NCBI RefSeq assembly: GCF_050563525.1
Contig: NZ_JBNXUN010000001.1
Coordinates: 124,001 to 188,000, forward strand
DNA: 64,000 nt
Reading direction: 5' to 3'
DNA from: Falsiroseomonas sp050563525
GTDB lineage: Bacteria; Pseudomonadota; Alphaproteobacteria; Acetobacterales; Acetobacteraceae
In this document: positions 56,125 through 64,000 of the stretch, piece by piece
Layout of the letters: every line of letters starts with the position of its first letter
Numbering within the stretch: position 1 is the first letter of the stretch
Program-made: the position numbers and the translations under genes
The notes under the pieces: model-generated
Seen by the model: the letters and a program-made list of their open reading frames with translations, nothing else
Told to the model about the DNA's origin: nothing
Database searches by the model: none

Positions 56125-56865
56125 ATGATGCGCCGCGACATCGGCATGACGCCGCTGCGCCCGGCCGCGAACCTGACCGGCGCGCTGGTGCACCGCCTGG
56201 CCGAGGAAATCCGCTCCGGCCGCCTCGCCCCGGGCGCTCGCCTGCCGACCGAACAGGACCTGATGCGGGAGGCCGGCGTCAGCCGGACCGTGGTGCGGGA
56301 GGCCGTGGCGGCGCTGCGGGCGGAGGGGCTGGTCTTTACCCGCCAAGGCGTTGGTGCCTTCGTCACCGAACGTCCCGGCGAGGGCATCTTCCGCCTTACC
56401 CCCAGCGAGGCTGAGGGGCTGCAACAGGTCATCCAGGTGCTGGAACTGCGCCTGGCGCTGGAGGTGGAGGCCGCCGGCCTCGCCGCCGAACGTCGCAGCG
56501 AGGCCGCCCTGGCCGTGATCTCGGAGGCCGAGGCGACCTTCGATGCGGCGGTTTCCGCCGGCGGCGATGCGGCGGAGGCGGATTTCGCGCTGCACCGCGC
56601 GATCTTCCTGGCGACCGGCAATCCACATTTCCTGCGCTTCCTGGAGGTGCTTGGCCGCCACGCCATCCCCCGTCGCGCCCTCGGCCTCGTGGAACGCAGC
56701 GAGGCGGAGCGGCGGCAATACCTGGCCCAGGTCCGCGCCGAGCATCGCATGGTGGCGGAGGCTATCGCCGCCAGCGATCCGGCTGCGGCCCGCGCCGCCA
56801 TGCGCCAGCATCTGGAAGCGGCGCGGGAGCGGTATCGGCGGCTGGCGGCCCAGGCGGGGGGATAG
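56125..56865 (+). CDS. FadR-subfamily GntR transcriptional regulator
   Basis: 246 residues. N-terminal winged helix: LAEEIRSGRLAPGARLPTEQ, LMREAGVSRTVVREAVAALR and LVFTRQGVGAFVTER. C-terminal FCD ligand domain (about 95-230) with metal-site residues in ADFALHRAIFLATGNPHFL and EHRMVAEAIAASDPAAARAAM (two conserved His). A start at 56146 (MTPLRPAANL) is also possible. The upstream palindrome is a likely autoregulatory site. It probably controls the MmgE/PrpD and Bug genes downstream. Confidence 0.9.
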   Translation: MMRRDIGMTPLRPAANLTGALVHRLAEEIRSGRLAPGARLPTEQDLMREAGVSRTVVREAVAALRAEGLVFTRQGVGAFVTERPGEGIFRLTPSEAEGLQQVIQVLELRLALEVEAAGLAAERRSEAALAVISEAEATFDAAVSAGGDAAEADFALHRAIFLATGNPHFLRFLEVLGRHAIPRRALGLVERSEAERRQYLAQVRAEHRMVAEAIAASDPAAARAAMRQHLEAARERYRRLAAQAGG

Positions 56866-56922
56866 CCGGTCGGGTAGGAGGCGCGGCCCCGGCAGACTAG
56901 GCTGACGGAGGAGGACCTCGCC

Positions 56923-58278
56923 ATGGACAACCCGCTGATCCGCCTTGCCGACCACGCCGCAGGCTGGCGCCACCGGCCGCTGCCGGCCGATGTCGCGCAT
57001 CATGCAAGGCGTGCCCTGGTGGATTGGTTCGCCGCCCTGCTGCCAGGATGCTCCCAGCCGCCGGCCAGCCTGATGGCGAAGGTGCTGGCCGACCAGCGCG
57101 GCACGGGGCGCGCCATCTGCTACGTGGATGGGCGGGCCGGGGCGCTGCGCCACGCCGCGCTGCTGAACGCGACGGCCAGCCACACGGTGGAATTCGACGA
57201 CATCTACCGCGACGCCGGTTACCACCCCGGCTGCCCGACCATCCCCGCCGCGCTCGCCGCCGCCCAGGCGCAAGGCGGCGACATGGATCTGCTGCTGCGC
57301 GCCATCACCGCAGGCTACGAGGTGGGCTGCCGCATCGGCCTCGCCATCCAGCCGAGCCACTATCGCTACTGGCACACCACCGGCACCGTCGGCACCTTCG
57401 GCGCCGCGGCGGCAGTGGGCGTGGTGCTCGGCCTGGACGAGACCTGCATGGCGCATGCGCTGGCCACCGCCGCCACCATGGCCGGCGGGCTGCAACAGGC
57501 CTTCCGAGGCGAGGGCATGAGCAAGCCTCTGCATCCGGGACATGCGGCGGAAGCGGGCGCGCTGGCGGCGCTCGCGGCCTCGGCGGGGGTAACCGGGGCG
57601 CTTGACGTGCTGCACGGCCCCGTGGGCTTCGCCGCCGCGACCAGCGAGGACACCGGCAAGTGGGACAAGGCGCTGGCCGGGCTGGATGAGAGCTTCGCCA
57701 TCACCGGCATGACCTTCAAGAACCACGGCTGCTGCGGCCACATTTTCCCGGGCCTCGATGGCCTGGCGTTCCTGCAGGAAGCCCACGGCTTCACGGCGGA
57801 GGATATCAGGAAGATCCACCTCGGCGGCTACAGCGCGACCAAGGATGTCTGCGACCGCCCCGTGGTCGAGACCGAGCAGCAGGCGCGGTTCAGCGCGCAA
57901 TACTGCATTGGCGCCCTGCTGGTGCTGGGGGGCGTGCGGCTGGCCGCCTTCACGCCCGAAAGCCTGGCGGACTCGCGCATCCGCGCCGTAATGCCGAAGG
58001 TCACCGTCAGCCTCGACCCCGCCTTGGCGCAGGACTACCCGGCGCGGCGCGCGGCGCGGCTGCGGGTGGAGCTGCTGGATGGCCAGGTGCTGGAGCATTA
58101 CCAGCCGACCCGGAAGGGCGACCCCGACGCGCCACTGACCGATGCGGAGCTTGCGGCGAAGTTTCGCGAGTTGGCAGAGCCGGTGCTGGGCGCGGCGCAG
58201 GCCAGCACGCTGCTCGACCTGTTGCGCGAAGGTTCCACGCTGCCGGGCTTGCTGAAGACGGCGTTCTCCGGAAAATAG
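56923..58278 (+). CDS. MmgE/PrpD family dehydratase or isomerase
   Basis: 451 residues of the 2-methylcitrate dehydratase/immune-responsive gene family. Conserved stretches: ARRALVDWFAALLPGC, LLNATASHTVEFDDIY (active-site acidic pair), HPGCPTIPAALAAAQ, GYEVGCRIG and HTTGTVGTFGAAAAVG, LHPGHAAEAG, KNHGCCGHIFPGLDGL. The actual substrate is rarely 2-methylcitrate in such stand-alone copies; aconitate-like or imidazole substrates are known. The neighbouring Bug binding protein suggests an imported carboxylate as substrate. Confidence 0.88.
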   Translation: MDNPLIRLADHAAGWRHRPLPADVAHHARRALVDWFAALLPGCSQPPASLMAKVLADQRGTGRAICYVDGRAGALRHAALLNATASHTVEFDDIYRDAGYHPGCPTIPAALAAAQAQGGDMDLLLRAITAGYEVGCRIGLAIQPSHYRYWHTTGTVGTFGAAAAVGVVLGLDETCMAHALATAATMAGGLQQAFRGEGMSKPLHPGHAAEAGALAALAASAGVTGALDVLHGPVGFAAATSEDTGKWDKALAGLDESFAITGMTFKNHGCCGHIFPGLDGLAFLQEAHGFTAEDIRKIHLGGYSATKDVCDRPVVETEQQARFSAQYCIGALLVLGGVRLAAFTPESLADSRIRAVMPKVTVSLDPALAQDYPARRAARLRVELLDGQVLEHYQPTRKGDPDAPLTDAELAAKFRELAEPVLGAAQASTLLDLLREGSTLPGLLKTAFSGK

Positions 58279-58284
58279 GCGCAG

Positions 58285-58303
58285 AAGAAAGAAATTCTTT
58301 CTT
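58285..58303. repeat. AT-rich perfect palindrome AAGAAAGAA-A-TTCTTTCTT
   Basis: Nine-base arms around a single A, 7 bases after the MmgE/PrpD stop, followed by a TTCTTAG tail. In RNA it could form an AU-rich stem before U-rich sequence, a weak terminator. It could alternatively be an operator for the Bug gene, whose ATG lies 80 bases further on. It stands out in GC-rich surroundings. Confidence 0.45.
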
Positions 58304-58384
58304 TTCTTAGCTCCTTGCTTCGGGTTTGGAGGAAATCCATTCTCCGGTCCGGCCGGCGCCCTTCGCTGGCACCAGGACCCGAAC

Positions 58385-59341
58385 ATGACCCTCCCACGCC
58401 GCCGCTTTCTCGCCCTGTCCGCGGGCCTTCTCGCCGCACCGGGCCTCGCCCGCGCCCAGTCGGACCGGCCAATCCGCCTGATCGTGCCGGTGGCGCCGGG
58501 CGGCAGCCAGGACATCGTCGCGCGGCATTCGGCCCGCGCCCTGACCGAGATCCTGGGCCAGACGGTGCAGGTGGAAAACCTCGCCGGCGGTGGATCCAAC
58601 ATCGGCTATGCGGCGGCGGCCCGCGCGGCGGCGGATGGGCATACGCTGCTGGCCGGCGCCGATACGCTGTCGATCACCGGGACGCTGACGCCGCGCCTGG
58701 GCTTCGACCCGCTCGGCTTCGCCGCCATCCACCGCACGGTGCGCGTGCCGCAGATCCTGGTAGTGCGCGCCGATGACCCGGCGGCCGACTTCGCCGCCTG
58801 GTTCGCCGCCAGCCGCCGGCAACCCCCGGCGGTGGGCACGCCGGGCCATGGGCAGTTGGCGCATCTGCTGGTGGAACAGCTTTCGCGCGCCGCCGACGGC
58901 CGCTGGACGCACGTTCCCTATCGCGGCGGTGCGCTGGCGCTGAACGACCTGCTGGGCGGCCAGCTTCAGGGCGTCATGATCAACATCGGCGCGGTGACCG
59001 ATCACGTCCGCTCCGGCCGGCTGCGCGGGCTGTTCGTCAGCCCGGAGGCGCGGGCCGCCGCGCTGCCGGATGTGCCGACCCTGCGCGAGGTCGGCTTCGC
59101 CGGCCTGTCCGCTGTCGGCTGGCACGGGCTGCTGGCGCCGGCCGGCACCGATCCCGCCATCATTGCCCGCTTGAACGCCGCCAGCCGTGCCGCCGTGAAG
59201 CGACCGGACATCGCCGAGCGTCTGGCGGGCCTTGGGGTCGAGCCGACCGACGAGGGCCCGGAGGCTCTGCAGGCGGCGATGCAGGAGGATGCGGCGCGCT
59301 ACGCCGAGATCATCCGCCGCTTCGGCATCACGGCTGCCTGA
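58385..59341 (+). CDS. Bug-type tripartite tricarboxylate transporter binding protein
   Basis: 318 residues. Tat-type signal MTLPRRRFLALSAGLLAAPG (RRRFLAL), cleaved after ARA. The mature protein has IRLIVPVAPGGSQDIVAR, PGHGQLAHLLVEQL, HVPYRGGALALNDLLGGQ and ALPDVPTLREVG, the hallmark segments of Bug/TctC solute receptors, which bind di- or tricarboxylates. No tctA/tctB membrane genes are nearby, which is usual for Bug proteins. It probably supplies substrate for the MmgE/PrpD enzyme. Its end overlaps the convergent DUF1289 gene by 14 bases. Confidence 0.92.
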   Translation: MTLPRRRFLALSAGLLAAPGLARAQSDRPIRLIVPVAPGGSQDIVARHSARALTEILGQTVQVENLAGGGSNIGYAAAARAAADGHTLLAGADTLSITGTLTPRLGFDPLGFAAIHRTVRVPQILVVRADDPAADFAAWFAASRRQPPAVGTPGHGQLAHLLVEQLSRAADGRWTHVPYRGGALALNDLLGGQLQGVMINIGAVTDHVRSGRLRGLFVSPEARAAALPDVPTLREVGFAGLSAVGWHGLLAPAGTDPAIIARLNAASRAAVKRPDIAERLAGLGVEPTDEGPEALQAAMQEDAARYAEIIRRFGITAA

Positions 59342-59519
59342 CGGGCTTGAAGGGCGGCCGGCTCGTCATGCGGGCCGGCAGTTCGGCCAGCAAGGCGCGC
59401 CGCGCGGCCTCCGACAGATAGGGCCAGGCGGCGATCTCGTCACCGCTGCGACCGCAGCCGCGGCACCAGCCGGTGCGCGGGTCCAGCAGGCAGGCCCCGG
59501 TGCAGGGGCTGGCCGTCAT
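59328..59519 (-). CDS. DUF1289 small Cys-rich protein
   Basis: 63 residues. N-terminal cysteines in SPCTGACLLDPRTGWCRGCGRS, quoted in part (C-x3-C-x8-C-x2-C), then a helical WPYLSEAARRALLAELPAR. This is the DUF1289 (YdhL-like) pattern, probably an iron-sulfur or zinc site. It overlaps the flavoprotein stop by 4 bases, so it is co-translated and may be an electron-transfer or assembly partner, which is inference. Confidence 0.85.
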   Translation of the reverse strand: MTASPCTGACLLDPRTGWCRGCGRSGDEIAAWPYLSEAARRALLAELPARMTSRPPFKPVRQP

Positions 59520-60808
59520 GCCGCCCGCCCGGCGCGGAACCCGAGCGCAAAGGACTGCGCCAGGCCGTTTCCCGGCACGTAGCCTGCCGCGCCATGGCCT
59601 GAGACGCCGCAGGCAACGCCGCCGGCCGCGAACAGGCGCGGAATGACGGACCCATCCGGCCGCAGCACCCGCGCGTTACGATCCACCCGAAGGCCACCCT
59701 GCGTATGGGCCAGCGCGCCGGTGACCTCCGCCGCGTAGAAGGGCGGCACCAAGGCGTGGCCCCAGGCCTGGCGGCCGAAGCCGTCGGGCTGGCGACGCAA
59801 TGCGTCCAGGGTCTCCGCGAGCGCCGCCAGCGGCAGGGCGAAGCGCGCGGCAAGGGCGGGCGCATCCGCACATTCCGTCACCGCCCCACAGGCCACGGCG
59901 TGCCGGAATGGGCCGCCGGACAGCGCCGCCTGATGCGCGGCCTCGCCCCAGATCTCCACCGCCACGCTGCCCGGCTGCGCCAGCAGATGCGGGGTGAGTT
60001 CCGAGGGCCCCATATCCTCCGCCACGAAACGGTGGCCGAGGCGGTTCACCAGGATGGCGCCGAGCGCCGGCAGGGCACCGCCGAAGCGCGGCCTTTCCCG
60101 ACCCATCAGATGCGGCGAGACATGCGGCTGGCCCTGCCAGGCATCCATGCAGCGAACCTCCGCGCCCAGCGCCTCCGCCCAGCGCAGCGCGGCGCCATCG
60201 CTGAGCGCGCCGCCGACATGCACGGCGGCCGCGGCCTCCGGGCAGAAGCGCCCGACCAGGTCCGGCGCGCCGCCGAAGCCGCCGGTGGCGAGGATGACGG
60301 CGCCGGCCTCGATCTGGCCATCCGCCTCGACACCGGCGACGCCAGGCAACAGTGCCGTCACGGCGACGCCGTCGCGGAGTTCGATGCCGGGATGCCGTGC
60401 CACCGCCTGTCGCAGCAGTGCCTGAAGCTCCGAACCGGATTCGGCAGGCGTGGCGTGCAGCCGCATGGCGGAATGGCCCGGCCAGCGGGCGCCAGTGTGC
60501 AGGTGCAGCGGCAGGATTGGGTCGAGGAAGGCCAAGGCCTCCGCCGCGCCGTGCGTCACAGCTTCCAGCAGCAGCGGGTCGACCGCATCGCCGGATTTCG
60601 CCCGGATATCGGCCGCGAACCGCGCGGGCGAGTCGGGCTCATCCTGCCAGCGGGTGCCGGCGGCCGCGATCAGGCCGCCGGACAAGGACAGGGTGCTCGG
60701 CGTCGCGGCGTCGCGCTCCAGCAGCAGCACGCGCCGCCCTCGATCCGCCGCCGCCAACGCCGCAACCAACCCGGCCGCGCCCGCGCCGGCCACCACCACA
60801 TCCCACAT
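59516..60808 (-). CDS. FAD-binding succinate dehydrogenase/fumarate reductase-type flavoprotein
   Basis: 430 residues, start MWDVVVAGAGAAGLVAALAA at 60808 with a GxGxxG FAD motif. ATGGFGGAPDLVGRF, GDGLRWA-like GAALRWAEALGA, and C-terminal GLRVDRNARVLRPDGSVIPRLFAAGG show the FAD-binding_2 family (fumarate reductase, 3-ketosteroid dehydrogenase, tricarballylate dehydrogenase). No membrane anchor or heme genes are adjacent. It overlaps the ABC ATPase stop, so it may oxidise or reduce a compound imported by that transporter. Substrate unknown. Confidence 0.87.
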   Translation of the reverse strand: MWDVVVAGAGAAGLVAALAAADRGRRVLLLERDAATPSTLSLSGGLIAAAGTRWQDEPDSPARFAADIRAKSGDAVDPLLLEAVTHGAAEALAFLDPILPLHLHTGARWPGHSAMRLHATPAESGSELQALLRQAVARHPGIELRDGVAVTALLPGVAGVEADGQIEAGAVILATGGFGGAPDLVGRFCPEAAAAVHVGGALSDGAALRWAEALGAEVRCMDAWQGQPHVSPHLMGRERPRFGGALPALGAILVNRLGHRFVAEDMGPSELTPHLLAQPGSVAVEIWGEAAHQAALSGGPFRHAVACGAVTECADAPALAARFALPLAALAETLDALRRQPDGFGRQAWGHALVPPFYAAEVTGALAHTQGGLRVDRNARVLRPDGSVIPRLFAAGGVACGVSGHGAAGYVPGNGLAQSFALGFRAGRAA

Positions 60809-61782
60809 CAGCCGTGCAGGTGGCAGGCCACGCCGCCCTGGTTCTCGCCGGGCGTCACGGTCCAGCGCGGCAGCTCCCGCGCGCAATGCGGCATGGCGTG
60901 AACGCAGCGCGGGTGGAAGGGGCAGCCGGGCGGCGGGTTCGCCGCGCTCGGGATCTCGCCAATGATGCGCGGCAGCACGCCGCGGCGCGAGGGGTCCGGA
61001 ATGGGCGAGGCGTCGCGCAGCATCTGGGCGTAGGGGTGCATCGGGTTGGCCAGGACGCGCCCGGCCGGCCCTTCCTCCACGATGCGGCCGAGATACATCA
61101 CCGCGACGCGGTCGCAGAACCAGCGGACCACGGACAGGTCGTGGCTGACGAACAGGAAGGCCAGGCCGCGACGCTTGCGGAGGTCCTGCATCAGCAACAG
61201 CACCTGCGCCTGCACCGAGACATCCAGCGCCGAGACGGGTTCGTCCGCCACGATCAACTCCGGCTCCACCGTCAGCGCGCGGGCGATGCCGATGCGCTGG
61301 CGCTGGCCGCCACTGAATTCGTGCGGGAAGCGGTCGAGCGCCGCCGGCGGCAGGCCGACTTCCTCCAGCAGGGCACCGGCGCGGCGGCGAGCCTCCTTGC
61401 CCTCCGCCAGGCCGTGCACGCGCATGGGTTCCATTAGCGCATCGCCGATGGATTGCCGCGGATCGAGCGAGGAGTATGGGTCCTGGAACACGATCTGCAT
61501 GCGCCGGCGCAGCGCCTTCAGGGCGGCACCGCGCGCGGCCAGCACGTTCTCCCCCTTCCAGGTGACGGTGCCGGCATCGGGCTCGATCAGCCGCAGCAGC
61601 GCGCGGGCGGCGGTGGATTTGCCGCAGCCGGATTCACCGACCAGCCCGAAGGCTTCCCCGGCGTTGATGGTGAAGGAGATGTCCTCCACCGCGCGCACGC
61701 GGACGGTGCGCGGGGTCGGGAAGCCCTTCTTCGAGACGAAGTGCTTTCGCAGGCCGTCCACGACCAGGACAGGTTCACTCAT
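60808..61782 (-). CDS. Dipeptide/oligopeptide ABC transporter ATPase (OppF/DppF-like)
   Basis: 324 residues. Walker A GESGCGKSTAARAL, Q-loop QDPYSSLDPRQ, signature SGGQRQRIGIARAL, Walker B ELIVADEPVSALDVSVQ, H-loop FVSHDLSVVRW. A C-terminal oligopeptide-transporter motif with a Cys cluster follows (NPPPGCPFHPRCVHAMPHCA), probably an Fe-S or zinc site. Only one ATPase gene is found here, although Dpp/Opp systems usually carry two. A DppD partner must be elsewhere, or this is a homodimeric variant. Confidence 0.93.
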   Translation of the reverse strand: MSEPVLVVDGLRKHFVSKKGFPTPRTVRVRAVEDISFTINAGEAFGLVGESGCGKSTAARALLRLIEPDAGTVTWKGENVLAARGAALKALRRRMQIVFQDPYSSLDPRQSIGDALMEPMRVHGLAEGKEARRRAGALLEEVGLPPAALDRFPHEFSGGQRQRIGIARALTVEPELIVADEPVSALDVSVQAQVLLLMQDLRKRRGLAFLFVSHDLSVVRWFCDRVAVMYLGRIVEEGPAGRVLANPMHPYAQMLRDASPIPDPSRRGVLPRIIGEIPSAANPPPGCPFHPRCVHAMPHCARELPRWTVTPGENQGGVACHLHG

Positions 61783-62653
61783 TGCGCAGCTTCGGGTCGG
61801 TGGCGTCGCGCAGCCCGTCGCCCACCATGTTCAGCCCCAGCACCAGCAGCAGGATGGCGATGCCCGGGAACACCGCGAGCCAGGGTGCGTCGAGGATGTT
61901 CTCGAACCCGTCCCGCGTCATGCCGCCCCAGGTCGCCGTCGGCGGCTTCACGCCGAGGCCGATGAAGGACAGGGAGGCTTCGACGCGCACGGCGGTGGCG
62001 AGCCACAGCGTGCCCATCACCATCACCTCCGACATGATGTTGGGCAGGATGTGGCGGAACAGCACGCGGGTGTGGCTGAACCCCAGCGCGCGGCCGGCTT
62101 CCACGAAGGCGCGCTCCTTCAGCGCCAGGGTCGGCGCGCGGGCGACGCGGGCGAAGGGCGCGATGGCGGTCAGCGCGATGGCGACAACCAGATTGACCAG
62201 TTCCGGCCCCAGCAGCGCCACCACGATCAGGCCAAGGATCAGCGAGGGAAAGGACAGCAGCACATCCATCACCTGCATCACGAACAGGTCGAACTTGCCG
62301 CCGATGTAGCCCGACACCAGCCCGATGGCGCCGCCGATGATGGCCGCGGCGAAGATCGCGCCGAGTGAGACGATCAGCGAGATGCGCGCGCCCCACATCA
62401 GGCGGGACAGGATATCCCGCCCGAACTGGTCGGTGCCCAGTAGATAGTCCCCGCCCGGCGATTGCAGGCGGTTGAAGATGTCCTGCTCCGCCGGGTCGTA
62501 GGGCGCGAGCCAGGGGGCGAAGATGGCGGCGGCCATGATCAGCAGGCAGATCACCGCGCCGACCGCCGTGGTCGGGTTGCTACGCGCCTTGCCGAGCGCC
62601 CGCTTCCAGCCGGAGGGCGGCGGCGGCGCCACGATTTCCGAGGTGGTGCTCAT
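61775..62653 (-). CDS. ABC transporter permease (DppC/OppC-like)
   Basis: 292 residues, six membrane spans. An N-terminal cytoplasmic region (MSTTSEIVAPPPPSG) precedes the first span, and DYLLGTDQFGRDILSRLMWGAR is the family hallmark (quoted in part). The EAA loop is EAGRALGFSHTRVLFRHILPN, followed by FIGLGVKPPTATWG. It overlaps the ATPase gene by 8 bases and the DppB-like permease by 4 bases. Confidence 0.94.
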   Translation of the reverse strand: MSTTSEIVAPPPPSGWKRALGKARSNPTTAVGAVICLLIMAAAIFAPWLAPYDPAEQDIFNRLQSPGGDYLLGTDQFGRDILSRLMWGARISLIVSLGAIFAAAIIGGAIGLVSGYIGGKFDLFVMQVMDVLLSFPSLILGLIVVALLGPELVNLVVAIALTAIAPFARVARAPTLALKERAFVEAGRALGFSHTRVLFRHILPNIMSEVMVMGTLWLATAVRVEASLSFIGLGVKPPTATWGGMTRDGFENILDAPWLAVFPGIAILLLVLGLNMVGDGLRDATDPKLRNE

Positions 62654-63591
62654 TCCGCCTTCACCCGTGGGTCGATGACGCCGTACAGCAGGTCCGTGAT
62701 CAGGTTCACTACGACGATGAGGAAGCAGTAGATCACCATCAGCCCCTGCAGCATCGTGTAGTCACGCTGGTTCAGCGCGCCGACGATGATCTTGCCGAGG
62801 CCGGGCCGGTTGAAGACGATTTCGGTAAGCACGGAATTGCCGAGCAGGATGCCGACATACAGCCCGACCACGGTGACGATGGGCAACGAGGCATTGCGCA
62901 GCCCATGCACCCAGACCACGCGGCGCCACGGAACGCCCTTGGCGCGCGCGGTGCGGATGTAGTCCTCGCCGAGGGATTGCAGCATGGCGCTGCGCGTCAC
63001 CCGCGTGATGTAGGCCGCCATGATCAGGCCAAGCGCGATGGTGGGTAGCACCAGCTTGTGCAGGCGGTCGCCGTAGTCGGACAGGTCGGACCCGCCGATG
63101 ACGGGAAACCAGCGCCAGTGAAGGGAGAAGGCCAGCAGCAGGAAGATGCCGGAGACGAACACCGGAAAGGACAGGCCGATCAGCGACAGGACGCGCGCGG
63201 CCACATCGACCACGCCGTTGCGGTTCAGCGCCGCCCAGATGCCGACCGGCACGCCGACGACGACGCCGAAGATCATCGAGGCGATGGTGAGGTCCAGCGT
63301 ATGCGGCAGCACCGCCGCGACCTCCGCCGTGATGGAACGACCGGTCACCATGGAAACGCCGAAATCGCCCATCAGCGCGCTGCCGATGAAGCTGAGATAC
63401 TGTGCCCACAGCGACCGATCGAGGCCCAGCCGCGTGCGCAGCGCCGCGATCGCCTCCGGCGTGGCCTGGTCGCCCAGGATCACCAGCGCCGGGTCACCGG
63501 GCACGATGCGGACGATGATGAAGACCAGCGTCAGCACCGCGATCAGCGTCGGCACGGCGGCCAGCAGCCGCCGCAGGACGAAACCTGTCAT
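62650..63591 (-). CDS. ABC transporter permease (DppB/OppB-like)
   Basis: 313 residues, six membrane spans. Starts MTGFVLRRLLAAVPTLIAVL, typical for DppB. The EAA loop is LGEDYIRTARAKGVPWRRVV and the family motif VLTEIVFNRPGLGKIIVGAL is near the C-terminus. It overlaps the DppC gene by 4 bases and follows the binding-protein gene, with a REP-like stretch between. Transport substrate unknown. Confidence 0.94.
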   Translation of the reverse strand: MTGFVLRRLLAAVPTLIAVLTLVFIIVRIVPGDPALVILGDQATPEAIAALRTRLGLDRSLWAQYLSFIGSALMGDFGVSMVTGRSITAEVAAVLPHTLDLTIASMIFGVVVGVPVGIWAALNRNGVVDVAARVLSLIGLSFPVFVSGIFLLLAFSLHWRWFPVIGGSDLSDYGDRLHKLVLPTIALGLIMAAYITRVTRSAMLQSLGEDYIRTARAKGVPWRRVVWVHGLRNASLPIVTVVGLYVGILLGNSVLTEIVFNRPGLGKIIVGALNQRDYTMLQGLMVIYCFLIVVVNLITDLLYGVIDPRVKAE

Positions 63592-63600
63592 CTAGCGCGC

Positions 63601-63640
63601 CTCGCCCCCTCGCCCGCCTGCGGGAGAGGGTCGTGGTGAG
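63601..63640. repeat. REP-like GC-rich element between binding protein and permease
   Basis: The minus strand reads CCCTCACCACGACCCTCTCCCG followed by CAGGCGGGCGAGGGGGCG, here given in two parts, with a short stem (CCCGC/GCGGG). It resembles the CCCTCACCC..CCTCTCCC elements at 15655 and 52033. In Opp/Dpp operons a stem between the binding protein and permease genes commonly stabilises the upstream message. Confidence 0.4.
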
Positions 63641-63647
63641 GGCCTTC

Positions 63648-64000
63648 TCACCGAAGCCGCGTCGCTTCAGTGATCAGCGGCCCCAGGCTCATCGAGCCTT
63701 TCAGCTCATAGCCATAGTCCAGGTTGTCGCGACGGGCGAAGACCAACAGCGTCTCGATCAGCGGTACGCCACAGACATTCTGTACCAGGATGCGCTGCGC
63801 GTCCGCCCACAGGCGCTTCTGCGCCTCGATGTCCGTGCTGACCCGCGCCGCGTCGATCTGCTGGTCCGCCTGGTCGCAATGCGAGAAGTTTGTCACCGCC
63901 GTCGGCGTGCGGACGCGTGACCGGCCGTGAAAGAACTGCGTCAGGTAGATATCGGCCACCGGGAAACGTGCCGCGGCGTAGTAGACCATCGGCGACAGGT
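63648..64000 (-). CDS. ABC substrate-binding protein (SBP family 5), C-terminal part
   Basis: Only the last 117 residues are inside the window; the start lies beyond 64000. The visible end reads GYELKGSMSLGPLITEATRLR after KRLWADAQRILVQNVCGVPLIE, a segment that matches the C-terminal lobe of dipeptide/nickel-type binding proteins. It heads the operon with the DppB- and DppC-like permeases and the ATPase, so it is probably the cognate receptor. Confidence 0.85.
   Translation of the reverse strand, partial: LSPMVYYAAARFPVADIYLTQFFHGRSRVRTPTAVTNFSHCDQADQQIDAARVSTDIEAQKRLWADAQRILVQNVCGVPLIETLLVFARRDNLDYGYELKGSMSLGPLITEATRLR

Noticed and set aside
1..64000. tRNA or rRNA genes, CRISPR arrays, insertion sequences, prophage
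   Set aside because: No cloverleaf-like, rRNA-like, evenly spaced repeat or transposase/integrase sequences were recognised on either strand.

Overview
The window is GC-rich (roughly 70 percent by eye), densely packed chromosomal DNA of an alphaproteobacterium. The likely family is Acetobacteraceae (a Roseomonas-like genus). The basis is the ispDF // nifR3(dusB)-ntrB-ntrC-ntrY-ntrX ... hfq-hflX arrangement, an ispDF fusion, a homospermidine synthase, and abundant Bug-type and dipeptide-type solute-binding proteins. I see no rRNA, tRNA, CRISPR array, integrase or intact transposon. Most genes run in operons with 1-4 base overlaps (ATGA, GTGA or TTGA junctions).

Region 1 (1-8.7 kb, all + strand) is housekeeping: the end of an LpxR-like lipid A deacylase, a lytic transglycosylase, RlpA, a D,D-carboxypeptidase, tmk, holB, metG, a TatD hydrolase and a beta-lactamase-fold hydrolase. 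Region 2 (8.68-8.97 kb) is an AT-rich intergenic island with a 28-base dif-like sequence (11-6-11 layout). GGGNAGGG octamers and G/C strand bias change polarity around it, which suggests that the replication terminus lies here.

Region 3 (9-24.4 kb) holds mazG and then a long minus-strand block: pirin, greB, an inositol-phosphatase-like gene, hflX, hfq (with a tandem-hairpin leader), a HAD phosphatase, a D-amino-acid aminotransferase, ntrX, ntrY, ntrC, ntrB and dusB. ispDF is divergent from dusB. Region 4 (24.4-33 kb) has an eroded Uma2-type gene, a thiolase, an enoyl-CoA hydratase, a Hanks-type kinase, a peroxiredoxin-cysK-cysE operon, a DUF2891 gene and a DJ-1/PfpI gene.

Region 5 (32.8-40.3 kb) looks like a phthalate-type aromatic degradation cluster. 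It has a Rieske oxygenase, its reductase, a Gfo/Idh dihydrodiol dehydrogenase, a 4,5-dihydroxyphthalate decarboxylase-like protein, a 62-residue protein, a 2-hydroxyacid dehydrogenase, a MarR regulator and a luciferase-like monooxygenase. The divergent promoter carries two TTAG-N4-CTAA boxes exactly 42 bases apart.

Region 6 (40.4-49.2 kb) begins with an unusual methyltransferase-HNH nuclease fusion. It continues with a ribbon-helix-helix protein plus a PHB-depolymerase-like esterase, a ribosome hibernation factor, small membrane proteins, a globin, a DsbA-family protein, pdxY, an SDR and a cation efflux protein. Region 7 (49.3-53.5 kb) is a polyamine cluster: agmatinase-like, ornithine decarboxylase behind a roughly 510-base ATG-free structured leader, and homospermidine synthase. 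Region 8 (53.5-64 kb) is uptake and catabolism: a peptide-type binding protein with an alpha/beta hydrolase, a FadR-type regulator with its own palindromic operator, an MmgE/PrpD protein, a Bug-type binding protein, and a minus-strand dipeptide-type ABC importer with a flavoprotein.
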